38,972 bases of DNA. Source: Sedimenticola sp. Lineage in GTDB: Bacteria; Pseudomonadota; Gammaproteobacteria; Chromatiales; Chromatiaceae. Numbering within the stretch: the first letter of the stretch is position 1; each line of letters starts with the position of its first letter. The translations under genes and the position numbers were made by a program. Of this stretch, positions 23,595 through 31,492 are shown one piece after another. The notes beneath the pieces are model-generated. The model was not told the DNA's origin. It saw nothing but the letters and a program-made list of their open reading frames with translations, and did not search any database. The DNA is taken from contig JAMOLT010000011.1 in assembly GCA_027068915.1 (NCBI GenBank), positions 1-38,972 of the forward strand, given 5' to 3'.

Positions 23595-24035
23595 TCAGGC
23601 GGGATGCGCTTCTCCTGAGAAGAAACGCCGGAAAACCATGCGCCCGGCAAAAGCCGCCAGAACAAATGCCAACAGCACCATCATGCTTTCCAGAATATGG
23701 ATGGCCATCATTGCCGCAGGTATTCCGCTGCTGATCACGACATATCCCTGCACCAGAACAGCTGGCAGGGAAAATACAAACCCCATCAACAAGGGACGGT
23801 ATCCACCTCCTGCCATTTCAAACAGAAAAACGCTGAAAAATCCGCCGATAAGAGCCGCAACAAAGGAAATAATCACCAGTACCGCTGCAATCATTTGGTC
23901 TGTCTGTTCAGGGGCGAGGTTCTGCAACAAGGGGATCGCAAGCACATTCAGAAAAGCCGATGCAGAAAAGTACAGCAACACCCCCAGAGTCATCAATACA
24001 ACAGTGGCTGCTATTATCAAAAAACCAGATTTCAT
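23595..24035 (-). CDS. Small membrane protein, function unknown
   Basis: This is a 146-residue, very hydrophobic protein with about four membrane helices (residues 5-30, 47-70, 80-100, 108-132) and a short basic C-terminus (RRFFSGEAHPA). I do not recognise a family. It lies 9 bp downstream of the H1-tailed membrane protein gene on the same strand, so the two probably act in one operon behind rimI. It is convergent with the PEBP gene, with 4 bp between them. Confidence 0.65.
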   Translation of the reverse strand: MKSGFLIIAATVVLMTLGVLLYFSASAFLNVLAIPLLQNLAPEQTDQMIAAVLVIISFVAALIGGFFSVFLFEMAGGGYRPLLMGFVFSLPAVLVQGYVVISSGIPAAMMAIHILESMMVLLAFVLAAFAGRMVFRRFFSGEAHPA

Positions 24036-24044
24036 GTTCTGCTA

Positions 24045-24665
24045 CTACTCTATGTTGTGTTCAGGGGAAAGCATAAATATTTCCCGCAACAGCTGCTGTT
24101 GATCTTCCGGTAGCGGCTGCAAGGCAGGCGACTTTGCATCCTTCCCGGTATCTTCAACACCGGTCACCCCATCTATCGCTATGGCTTCTATCACGATAAC
24201 ATCAGCTTCTGCGGGAGTATCCGGAGACAGAATCAACTGTTCAGCAACCGGTATGCCAGAGCCACCCAAAGAAGACCAGATTTTATCCATATTCATGCCT
24301 TTGAGCGCTCCCTGCTCCATCAGCACATACAACAGGACAGAAATAGCCACCAGAACCACGATCAAAACCAGATTGAGCCACCACATTGCGCTGTCGCCTG
24401 CTAGCGTCTCCCGGGGGTCTGTGTGCCTTGCAGACGCCGCCGGTGCTCTTTTGGCTGCGGTTTTCCTTACCGCCGCACCAGCGGTTTTCGGGCTGCCTTT
24501 CGCTGCCGGTTTATTACTCACAGCCTTTTTCGGCACCGTTTTTTTTGCCGCCTTTTTCCTGGGCGCAGCCTTTTTCCTGACAACTTTTTTCTTTACCGCC
24601 TTCTTTCCCGTAGTCTTTTTCCTCGCCCCGGTATTCGGGTCTTTTCCCTTATCTTGATCAGCCAT
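24045..24665 (-). CDS. Membrane protein with histone-H1-like N-terminal tail
   Basis: This is a 206-residue protein of unusual composition. Residues 1-80 are Lys/Ala/Arg/Pro-rich (KKAVKKKVVRKKAAPRKKAA and so on), as in histone-H1-like bacterial proteins such as AlgP and HctB. One membrane helix (about 96-117, LNLVLIVVLVAISVLLYVL) follows, then an acidic domain of about 90 residues, probably periplasmic. The basic tail would be cytoplasmic and could hold DNA or another polyanion at the membrane; this is inference. No named family fits the whole protein. It lies between rimI and the small membrane protein gene. Confidence 0.7.
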   Translation of the reverse strand: MADQDKGKDPNTGARKKTTGKKAVKKKVVRKKAAPRKKAAKKTVPKKAVSNKPAAKGSPKTAGAAVRKTAAKRAPAASARHTDPRETLAGDSAMWWLNLVLIVVLVAISVLLYVLMEQGALKGMNMDKIWSSLGGSGIPVAEQLILSPDTPAEADVIVIEAIAIDGVTGVEDTGKDAKSPALQPLPEDQQQLLREIFMLSPEHNIE

Positions 24666-24703
24666 TCAGGATCACCTTGCGCCTTTTCCCGGTGTTGAAT
24701 ACG

Positions 24704-25147
24704 CTACAACAAAGGTCGTGCAAATACCAGCGCATCCTCTCTGCCATTTTTCGCAGGATAGTAGCCAAACCGCTGCCCAATTTCATTGAACCCTTCTGAT
24801 TCGTACAGGCGGCAGGCAATATGATTCGATATGCGCACTTCCAGAAACAGGGTGTCTGCAGATTGCTCCCTTGCCTGCCGGATTACTCGTTGCAGCACAA
24901 ATCTCCCCAACCCTTTCCCCTGTTGTTGTGGATGCACGCTCAGATTCAGCAAGTGGGCTTCTCCGGCAGCAGCTGACATCACCGAGTATGCAAGAACGCT
25001 GTGTGAAGCTTCATATACACGGCACTCATAACCCGTGCGCAGGCAATCATGGAAAATCTTCCTGCTCCAGGGGTGCGGATAGATTTGCTCTTCGATAAGC
25101 ATGACAGCTGTCAGATCGGAATCTGTCATGGATCTGGTGCGTAGCAA
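24704..25147 (-). CDS. rimI: Ribosomal bS18 alanine N-acetyltransferase RimI-like
   Basis: This is a 147-residue GNAT acetyltransferase. The acetyl-CoA loop is in HPQQQGKGLGRFVLQ (about 77-91). The C-terminal VRISNHIACRLYESEGF and RFGYY match RimI, which acetylates the N-terminus of bS18. TTG 25147 is favoured: GGAG lies eight bases upstream, inside the end of the glycosylase gene. ATG 25129 is an alternative. The gene begins three bases after the glycosylase stop, so they are coupled. bS18 in this window starts with Ser rather than Ala, so substrate preference may differ. Confidence 0.88.
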   Translation of the reverse strand: MLRTRSMTDSDLTAVMLIEEQIYPHPWSRKIFHDCLRTGYECRVYEASHSVLAYSVMSAAAGEAHLLNLSVHPQQQGKGLGRFVLQRVIRQAREQSADTLFLEVRISNHIACRLYESEGFNEIGQRFGYYPAKNGREDALVFARPLL

Positions 25148-25150
25148 TGC

Positions 25151-25879
25151 TCAATCTCCGTGCAGCATACCGTAGAGCTTTTGCAGATCCTGCCAAACCT
25201 TGGCTTTTTCTTCCGGGCGCCGCAGCAAATAGGCTGGGTGGTAGGTAACCAGCAGCGGAGTACGGTCTTCTCCGTAGTAATGGATACGGTTGCGCAGGCG
25301 ACCAACGGCTTCATCCGTTTCCAGCAGATTGTGGGCCGCAACACCACCGACTGCCAGCATTACCTTTGGTTTGATCAGGGATAGCTGCTGAATCAGGAAT
25401 GGCTGGCATTTTGCAACCTCTTCCGCAGTAGGGTTGCGGTTCCCGGGAGGACGGCATTTCAGAATGTTGGCGATATACACGGCTTCCCGCGTCAAGCCGA
25501 TGGCATGCAGCATGGCAGTAAGCAACTGCCCAGCTCTGCCAACAAAAGGCTCCCCCTGACGATCTTCTTCCGCACCAGGCGCCTCCCCCACAATCATCAA
25601 TTGCGCCGATTCGTTCCCAATGCCAAATACCGTTTGAGTACGGCTGGCATGCAACTCACAAGCCGTACAGGATGCTACCCTGGCTCTGAGCACCTCCCAG
25701 GCAGACTGTTGTGCAGAAACACCGGCAGCCGGTTTTGGCGATTTCGCTACGGGGATGGGAGCAGCCGGTTCCCGGGGTTCCACAACGGCTTGAGGATGGT
25801 CATCAACCGCCGCCTCCCGCACCACATAGCGCGTGATTCCCATGGCGTCGAGATACTGCTGGCGGCGGCTGGCATCCAT
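25151..25879 (-). CDS. Uracil-DNA glycosylase, family 4 (4Fe-4S)
   Basis: This is a 242-residue base-excision repair enzyme that removes uracil from DNA. Four cysteines (C71, C74, C142, C158) have the spacing of the 4Fe-4S ligands of type 4 glycosylases. Motif GEAPGAEED (98-106) is the catalytic water-activating loop, and HPAYLLR is the DNA-contacting motif. The N-terminal 60 residues are variable and Pro/Ala-rich. It begins 4 bp after the leuA stop and runs directly into rimI, so it probably depends on leuA transcription. Confidence 0.92.
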   Translation of the reverse strand: MDASRRQQYLDAMGITRYVVREAAVDDHPQAVVEPREPAAPIPVAKSPKPAAGVSAQQSAWEVLRARVASCTACELHASRTQTVFGIGNESAQLMIVGEAPGAEEDRQGEPFVGRAGQLLTAMLHAIGLTREAVYIANILKCRPPGNRNPTAEEVAKCQPFLIQQLSLIKPKVMLAVGGVAAHNLLETDEAVGRLRNRIHYYGEDRTPLLVTYHPAYLLRRPEEKAKVWQDLQKLYGMLHGD

Positions 25880-25883
25880 TCGT

Positions 25884-27431
25884 TTACACGTCTCCGCCCT
25901 GGGGATGTTCCCGCTCCACCGGGGCCATCAGGCGGTTGGCGGCGTTGATATAGGCTTTGGCTGAAGCTATGACGATATCTGTATCCGCTCCCTGGCCGTT
26001 CACTATTTGCTCACCTTTTTCCAGACGCACGGTAACTTCACCCTGGGAGTCGGTACCACTGGTGATGTTATTTACCGAATACAGGGTCAGTTTCGCACCC
26101 GTATCAAGCAACGATTCAATCGCCTGATAGGCTGCATCCACAGGGCCTGCGCCAGAAGCGGATACTACCTGCTCTACGCCATCTATGCTGATTACAATGT
26201 CTGCGCTAGGCACTTCACCGGTTTCACTGCAAGCCCTGAGGGAAACCAGTTTGATGCGCGGATCCCGCAATTCATGTACGGATTCCGACACTACCGCCTG
26301 CAGGTCTTCATCGAATATTTCATGCTTCTTGTCCGCCAGGTCCTTGAAGCGGGAAAAAGCCGCATTGAGCTTTTCTTCAGAGCTGAATTCTATCCCCAGC
26401 TCCTTGAGCCGGGTGCGAAATGCATTACGCCCGGAATGTTTGCCCAGCACCATGCGATTGTGCGACCAACCAACATCCTCGGCGCGCATGATCTCGTAGG
26501 TTTCACGATTCTTGAGCACGCCATCCTGATGAATGCCGGATTCATGGGCAAAGGCGTTCGCGCCGACAATGGCCTTGTTTGGCTGCACGGGAAAGCCGGT
26601 GATGCTGGACACCAGTTTGGAGCAGGACAAAATCTGGGTGGTATCCAGATCGACATTGCAGGGAAATACATCCTGGCGGGTACGCACCGCCATCACTACC
26701 TCTTCCAGAGAAGCATTTCCCGCCCTTTCCCCCAGACCATTGATGGTGCATTCCACCTGGCGTGCGCCATTGAGCACCGCAGACAGGGAATTGGCCACCG
26801 CCAGCCCCAGGTCGTTGTGACAATGCACGGAAAACACCGCCTTGTCTGAATTGGGCACACGCTCCATGAGAGTATTAAGCACCTCCCCAAATTGGTGTGG
26901 CAGGTTATAACCTACGGTGTCCGGGATATTGATGGTGGTAGCGCCAGCATCGATGGTCGCCTCAACGATACGGCACAGAAAATCCATCTCGGAGCGCCCG
27001 GCGTCCTCAGCGGAAAACTCCACATCATCCGTATATCTGCGGGCGCGTTTCACCGCCCATACCGCCTGCTCCACCACCTGATCAGGCTGCATGCGCAGCT
27101 TCTGCTGCATGTGAATGGGAGAGGTGGCGATAAACGTATGAATACGCGCGGAATTGGCTGGTTTAAGTGCCTCTCCGGCACGGTCGATGTCTTTTTCCAG
27201 GGCTCTGGACAGCCCACAGATGGTAGAGTCCTGCACCGACTCCGCCACGCTTTTGACTGCCTCGAAATCACCTTCGCTGGCAATGGGGAAACCGGCCTCG
27301 ATGACATCCACCCGCATCAGCTCCAGTTTCTTGGCGATACGGATCTTCTCTTCCCGCGTCATGGATGCGCCGGGGCTTTGTTCCCCGTCGCGCAAGGTTG
27401 TATCAAAAATAATCAATTTGTCACTGCTCAT
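25884..27431 (-). CDS. leuA: 2-Isopropylmalate synthase
   Basis: This is the first committed enzyme of leucine synthesis; it condenses 2-oxoisovalerate with acetyl-CoA. It has 515 residues. The TIM barrel opens [16 protein letters not shown] (about 8-23), with the metal-binding HCHNDLG and the [13 protein letters not shown] loop. The C-terminal regulatory domain for leucine feedback inhibition spans about 390-500. I chose ATG 27431, with GGAG seven bases upstream. The frame is open to 27590, but that part overlaps the leader region and lacks family similarity. Upstream lie a promoter and a leucine-rich leader peptide. Confidence 0.96.
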   Translation of the reverse strand: MSSDKLIIFDTTLRDGEQSPGASMTREEKIRIAKKLELMRVDVIEAGFPIASEGDFEAVKSVAESVQDSTICGLSRALEKDIDRAGEALKPANSARIHTFIATSPIHMQQKLRMQPDQVVEQAVWAVKRARRYTDDVEFSAEDAGRSEMDFLCRIVEATIDAGATTINIPDTVGYNLPHQFGEVLNTLMERVPNSDKAVFSVHCHNDLGLAVANSLSAVLNGARQVECTINGLGERAGNASLEEVVMAVRTRQDVFPCNVDLDTTQILSCSKLVSSITGFPVQPNKAIVGANAFAHESGIHQDGVLKNRETYEIMRAEDVGWSHNRMVLGKHSGRNAFRTRLKELGIEFSSEEKLNAAFSRFKDLADKKHEIFDEDLQAVVSESVHELRDPRIKLVSLRACSETGEVPSADIVISIDGVEQVVSASGAGPVDAAYQAIESLLDTGAKLTLYSVNNITSGTDSQGEVTVRLEKGEQIVNGQGADTDIVIASAKAYINAANRLMAPVEREHPQGGDV

Positions 27432-27494
27432 CACATAGCTCCATCCCGCTGTATTGGGACTTTCAGGTTTGGTTCGGTATGTTGCGTTGCTTTT

Positions 27495-27535
27495 GCCCTC
27501 GCCAGGGCGGGTGTGATTTGATTGCCCATCAGGGC
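27495..27535 (-). promoter_or_regulatory. Candidate attenuator-like hairpins before leuA
   Basis: Reading the minus strand, GCCC-TGAT-GGGC (27535-27524) overlaps the end of the leader peptide and its stop. GCCCT-GGCG-AGGGC (27508-27495) follows. The GGGC of the first can instead pair with the GCCC of the second, giving mutually exclusive 1:2, 2:3 and 3:4 pairings as in attenuators. The last hairpin lacks a U-run, so classic termination is doubtful. Confidence 0.35.
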
Positions 27536-27621
27536 AGCAGCGATCCAACAGGCAGGAGCAGGCCCCGGTAAAAGTTAACCGGCTCATCAAAACAGCGATG
27601 AAACAGAGCTTGCCAATTCAT
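27529..27621 (-). CDS. leuL: Putative leucine leader peptide
   Basis: This is a 30-residue peptide starting [10 protein letters not shown] and ending [12 protein letters not shown]. Five of the last ten residues are leucine, and the stop sits inside the first candidate attenuator hairpin. It starts about 20 bp after the predicted transcription start and ends about 100 bp before leuA. Ribosome stalling at these codons when leucine is scarce would control leuA, as in the enteric leu operon. The ribosome site is weak, and the gene symbol is used by analogy. Confidence 0.5.
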   Translation of the reverse strand: MNWQALFHRCFDEPVNFYRGLLLPVGSLLP

Positions 27622-27648
27622 GATCAGTATTTTCAAAAAGTTTTTTTG

Positions 27649-27677
27649 ACTATAGCGCAGTGCCGCCATTCTGCCAA
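27649..27677 (-). promoter_or_regulatory. Predicted leuA promoter
   Basis: On the minus strand TTGGCA (27677-27672) and TATAGT (27654-27649) are separated by 17 bases. It lies within the last codons of the upstream GGDEF-EAL gene, whose TAG stop is part of the -10 box. Transcription would start near 27642. Confidence 0.65.
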
Positions 27678-30190
27678 GCATGTTTGCTGGCCTGCATGTA
27701 CTGCTCACATTCCCTCGCTTCCATGGGAAATCCAAAATAAAACCCCTGCATATGATTGCAGCCTTGTTGTAGCAGAAATTCCACTTGCGCGCTGGTTTCC
27801 ACGCCTTCTGCAATAACCCGAATATCCATTTCCCTGGCCATGCCGATAATTGCAGGCACGATACATGCAGCACTCCCTTCCTTTTCCAGTTGTGTCATAA
27901 ATGAACGGTCAATTTTCAGGGAATCGACATCTACATAGCTCAATTGCCCGAAAGAAGAATAGCCGGTACCAAAATCATCCATGGCCAATTTGTAGCCACG
28001 CTCGGACAACACCTTGAGCAAGGGCACGGTTCTTTCCGGATCTTGCATCAACATACTCTCGGTAATTTCCAGAATAATCTGTGATGGGTCGATATCATAA
28101 TCAGCGGCAGTTTTGTCCAGCACGGCGATCAAACCTACGCGCTCCAGCTGGCGCATGGAGAGATTCAGCGCCAGGGCATTTATTGCCACCCCTTGTTGCT
28201 GCCAGCCTTGAAGTTGCCTGCACACCTGCTCGATAACCCACTCCCCGATGGGGATAATCAGCCCGGTTTCTTCCGCCAACCCCATAAACTCATCCGGCAT
28301 CACCAGCCCCAACTTCGGGTGTTGCCAGCGCAGCAATGCCTCAAACCACATCACCTCTCCGCCGGGCACGTCAACCACCGGCTGAAAATGCAGCTTCAAT
28401 TGATTCTGGAATACCGCTGAGCGTAGCTCGCTTTCCATGCGGCTGCGCTTCTCGGCAATCTCGTTCATGCGCGCATGGTAGTACTCGTATCGGTTTCGCC
28501 CCTTTTCCTTGGCATGATACATGGCAATATCGGCATTTCTTACCAGGTAATCGATATTATTCCCGTCCTGCGGATAAACCGTGATCCCAATGCTTACAGA
28601 CACATAAAATTCCATGGAATCGATATAAAACGGCTGGGCGATGACCTCAACAAGCTTGTCCGATAGTTCACTGGTCGCACGGAGCAGCTGTTTCTCCGTG
28701 CCAAAATCCGAAAGCAGAACAATAAATTCATCACCACCGGTTCGCGCCACCGTGTCAGATTCCCGTACGCAGGATTTCAGCCGCGCTGCGACCTCATTCA
28801 GAAGCACATCCCCACCCGCATGCCCGATACTATCATTGACATGCTTGAAACGATCCAAATCAAGAAACAGCAACGCAACATGCTGATTGTTACGTGCAGC
28901 ATGGGCGATTACCTGCTCCAGCCGGTCATGAAACAGCAGTCGGTTCGGTAACCCGGTCAACACATCGTAGTGCGCCAGCTGGTAGATGTTTTCCTCGGAA
29001 TTTCGGCGCTCCAGCTCACCACTGATACGATCCGCAAACACATGCAAGATGGTTTGACTCCATTTCGGCAGGCGCATGGGTTGTATATCCATGACTGCGA
29101 TCACGCCAATATTGTTGTTGCTACTGTCTTTCAGACAGGTGCCAAAATAACTTTCCACCTTCAGTTTCTGGAGCAATTTGTCTTCAGGATATTGCTCCTG
29201 CAAACCCTGTTCGATCATCTCCAGCTTTCCCTGCAGAACATCCTGACAAGGCGTACTGGCAAGGCCGTAAACCATGTCGCTCAAAAGCGTTTCTCCATCC
29301 CACAGCGCCAGTATGCGCATGGATTCTTCCTTCTCGTCGGCATACACCGCATAAAAGGCATATTTGGATGCATAGGCCTGTGCCAGATGACGCATGGTGT
29401 CCCTGAGCATGTCTTTCTTTCCCTGTGCATATCCAATGGACGATGCAAGCTCATAGAGGGCATTCTCCACACGTTTTCGTTCTGTCATATCCACGCCAAT
29501 GGACAGCAATTCCGGCTTGTTGTTATGCCCCGCATCAATATAGGCGTTTCTCCAGGCCAGCCAGATACGCTGCCCGGTGCGGGTGACATATTCGCTCTCC
29601 AGATGCCTGTGGGCATCAGGATTGGACTGGATTCCGGCGATCAGTTGCTCCACATCCACATTTTTCGAATCCTTTTCTTCCATAATCGTGCCCAGCACAG
29701 GTCTGCCCGCCAGCTCTTCCTTTGTATAGCCAAACAGTTCCTCACCAAATCGGTTGATGGAAATAATCTTCCCGTTTCTGTCCCAGCGCAGAAAAACGCT
29801 GTTCGCCTCCTCCACCAGTTTTCTGTACAGACGGGCCTTGCGCTGGCTATCGCGCTGAACAGATAGTATCAGTGGATACCATTGCCGCAAGCCATTGAAA
29901 ACCAACACCATCGCCAGGGCATAGCAGAGTGTTTTCAGTACAAGATTGAGTTCCGTAGGACCCAGCACATACAGGTAGGACAGCGCGGGAAAATCACGAG
30001 TCAGATTGAGCGCCAAACCGACATTGGCGGAAAACATGCCGAAAGACACGTTCAACCAACTGGTTTTGTATTCCCTGGATATGGCTGGAGTATTTCTGAT
30101 GAGCAGCAGAGTGCATACCGTCGCCACGACGACAAGGGAAATATTGGTGATCAGATTGATGCTCATGGTATACCAGGTTCCACCTGACAA
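27650..30190 (-). CDS. PAS-GAF-GGDEF-EAL cyclic-di-GMP protein
   Basis: This is a membrane signalling protein of about 846 residues. Two or three N-terminal helices (about 10-105) are followed by PAS/PAC (about 120-245), GAF (about 255-410), GGDEF (about 425-590, with HYDVLTGLPNRLLFHDRL and intact GGDEF) and EAL (about 600-855). The EAL motifs are complete: FEALLRW, NLSMRQL, EITES, DDFGTGYSS, KIDRSF, EGVET and QGFYFG. Both activities are possible. The start is ambiguous. TTG 30190 has AGAGGAGA just upstream, ATG 30166 has none, and ATG 30247 is the longest. It sits between pssA and leuA, interrupting a common gene order. Confidence 0.92.
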   Translation of the reverse strand: MSGGTWYTMSINLITNISLVVVATVCTLLLIRNTPAISREYKTSWLNVSFGMFSANVGLALNLTRDFPALSYLYVLGPTELNLVLKTLCYALAMVLVFNGLRQWYPLILSVQRDSQRKARLYRKLVEEANSVFLRWDRNGKIISINRFGEELFGYTKEELAGRPVLGTIMEEKDSKNVDVEQLIAGIQSNPDAHRHLESEYVTRTGQRIWLAWRNAYIDAGHNNKPELLSIGVDMTERKRVENALYELASSIGYAQGKKDMLRDTMRHLAQAYASKYAFYAVYADEKEESMRILALWDGETLLSDMVYGLASTPCQDVLQGKLEMIEQGLQEQYPEDKLLQKLKVESYFGTCLKDSSNNNIGVIAVMDIQPMRLPKWSQTILHVFADRISGELERRNSEENIYQLAHYDVLTGLPNRLLFHDRLEQVIAHAARNNQHVALLFLDLDRFKHVNDSIGHAGGDVLLNEVAARLKSCVRESDTVARTGGDEFIVLLSDFGTEKQLLRATSELSDKLVEVIAQPFYIDSMEFYVSVSIGITVYPQDGNNIDYLVRNADIAMYHAKEKGRNRYEYYHARMNEIAEKRSRMESELRSAVFQNQLKLHFQPVVDVPGGEVMWFEALLRWQHPKLGLVMPDEFMGLAEETGLIIPIGEWVIEQVCRQLQGWQQQGVAINALALNLSMRQLERVGLIAVLDKTAADYDIDPSQIILEITESMLMQDPERTVPLLKVLSERGYKLAMDDFGTGYSSFGQLSYVDVDSLKIDRSFMTQLEKEGSAACIVPAIIGMAREMDIRVIAEGVETSAQVEFLLQQGCNHMQGFYFGFPMEARECEQYMQASKHAWQNGGTAL

Positions 30191-30322
30191 TAATCTCCTC
30201 TGGACAAAAAACACATGCCCGCTGGGTAACCGACCCTGTGTGCACATTTTTTCTGCTTCTATACGGCACGGATCTGTTCACTCAGGCATTGATACCCTGA
30301 GATCCAAGGAAAATAGAGATCC

Positions 30323-30465
30323 CTAGGAGCCTGTCGGATGTAACGTATAAAGGGCACATATCAGAGGCTCACAAATAACCCAAGACAAGGTGCAGATCGC
30401 CGTAAATGGCCCATTCCCTAACAAGGGCCGCAACAGTAGGCGCTTTAGGCGACGCAGTACACTAG
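30323..30465. mobile_element. CTAG-bounded element after pssA
   Basis: A 143-bp non-coding unit has CTAG at both edges. The right end, read in reverse, is CTAGTGTACTGCGTC, as in the MITE at 22797. The left end CTAGGAGCCTGTCGGAT is only partly similar (shared CTG..TCGGA). The interior differs from the other copy. It ends at the pssA stop codon. Confidence 0.5.
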
Positions 30466-31211
30466 CGTTGAAAAAATGACCGGGCTGCGCCGACCAGGCC
30501 CGATAACGCATACAGCGCGAAGAGCAGGAACAAAATCAATGGTGGCTGCATCAGGATAATTGCAAACACCAAAGCAATCCCAACCACCGCAATAAACGGA
30601 ACCTTCCCCTTCAGATCAATATGTTTGAAACTGTTATAGCGCACATTGCTGACCATCAGCAGCCCGCACAAGCCAGTAATCAGACCGGCAATAACGGCAA
30701 CATTTGTCCCCGAAACATCATGATCTACCGCTACCCAGACACTCGCAGCCACAATCGCAGCGGCCGAAGGACTGGGCAACCCCTGAAAATAACGATCATC
30801 CGCCACATCCAGCTTCGAATTAAATCGCGCCAGACGCAAAGCCGCCCCGGCTGTATAGACAAAAGCCGCAAGCCAGCCCGGTTTCCCCAAAGAGTGCAAA
30901 GCCCACTCATACATGACCAGCGCCGGCGCCAGGCCAAAGGCCACCATATCTGAAAGGCTGTCATACTCCGCACCAAAATCGGTCTGAGTATTGGTCATGC
31001 GCGCTACCCGACCATCCAGTCCATCCAGAATCATGGCAATAAAAATCGCCACTGCAGCCTTCTCGAACTGGGCATTCATGGCGGCAAGCACCGCATAAAA
31101 ACCCGAAAACAATGCTGCTGTTGTAAACAGGTTGGGTAGCAGGTAGATCCCCCTCCCTGGTTTGTTGGGGTGCGAATCCGGCTCGGCTGCTTTATCTTTA
31201 TGTTCATCCAT
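30462..31211 (-). CDS. pssA: CDP-diacylglycerol-serine O-phosphatidyltransferase
   Basis: This integral membrane enzyme makes phosphatidylserine, the precursor of phosphatidylethanolamine, from CDP-diacylglycerol and serine. It has 249 residues. The CDP-alcohol phosphotransferase motif is complete: D63, D66, G67, A70, R71, G80, D84 and D88. About seven helices follow the hydrophilic N-terminus (1-20). This is the type II (Bacillus-like) enzyme, not the E. coli type. The stop TAG lies in CTAG, shared with a repeat end, so translation stops exactly at the insertion. It belongs to the ilvIHC-pssA-leuA neighbourhood. Confidence 0.95.
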   Translation of the reverse strand: MDEHKDKAAEPDSHPNKPGRGIYLLPNLFTTAALFSGFYAVLAAMNAQFEKAAVAIFIAMILDGLDGRVARMTNTQTDFGAEYDSLSDMVAFGLAPALVMYEWALHSLGKPGWLAAFVYTAGAALRLARFNSKLDVADDRYFQGLPSPSAAAIVAASVWVAVDHDVSGTNVAVIAGLITGLCGLLMVSNVRYNSFKHIDLKGKVPFIAVVGIALVFAIILMQPPLILFLLFALYALSGLVGAARSFFQR

Positions 31212-31492
31212 GGGGGTTAAGTATAGCCTGATAGAATAAAGAAGCCCAAGCCTGTATTACCTTGAGATATTGTCCTGGTGAGCTTTAGTGTACTGCACCG
31301 CTTTCAGGGAGGCAGGTAGCGGGCGAACAGTAGCGGAAGATTTGAAAATCCCGGCAATTGCCTCGGCATTGCTTTATTTTTACCTTGTTCTCGCTCCACT
31401 CAAACACAAATCTGCTCAAACAGGATTATTTGAGGCGCCCTATACTGATATGCTTGTGCCCTGTTGCACCAAAACCACCAGCAGCTGTACCC

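Noticed and set aside
27432-27590. Extended N-terminus of leuA
   Set aside because: The extra 53 codons show no family similarity, overlap the leader region and lack a ribosome site. ATG 27431 has GGAG well spaced.
31358-31492. Upstream extension of the MMPL-cNMP exporter
   Set aside because: The added 45 residues begin at TTG without a ribosome site and do not resemble an RND N-terminus. Helix 1 begins shortly after ATG 31493.
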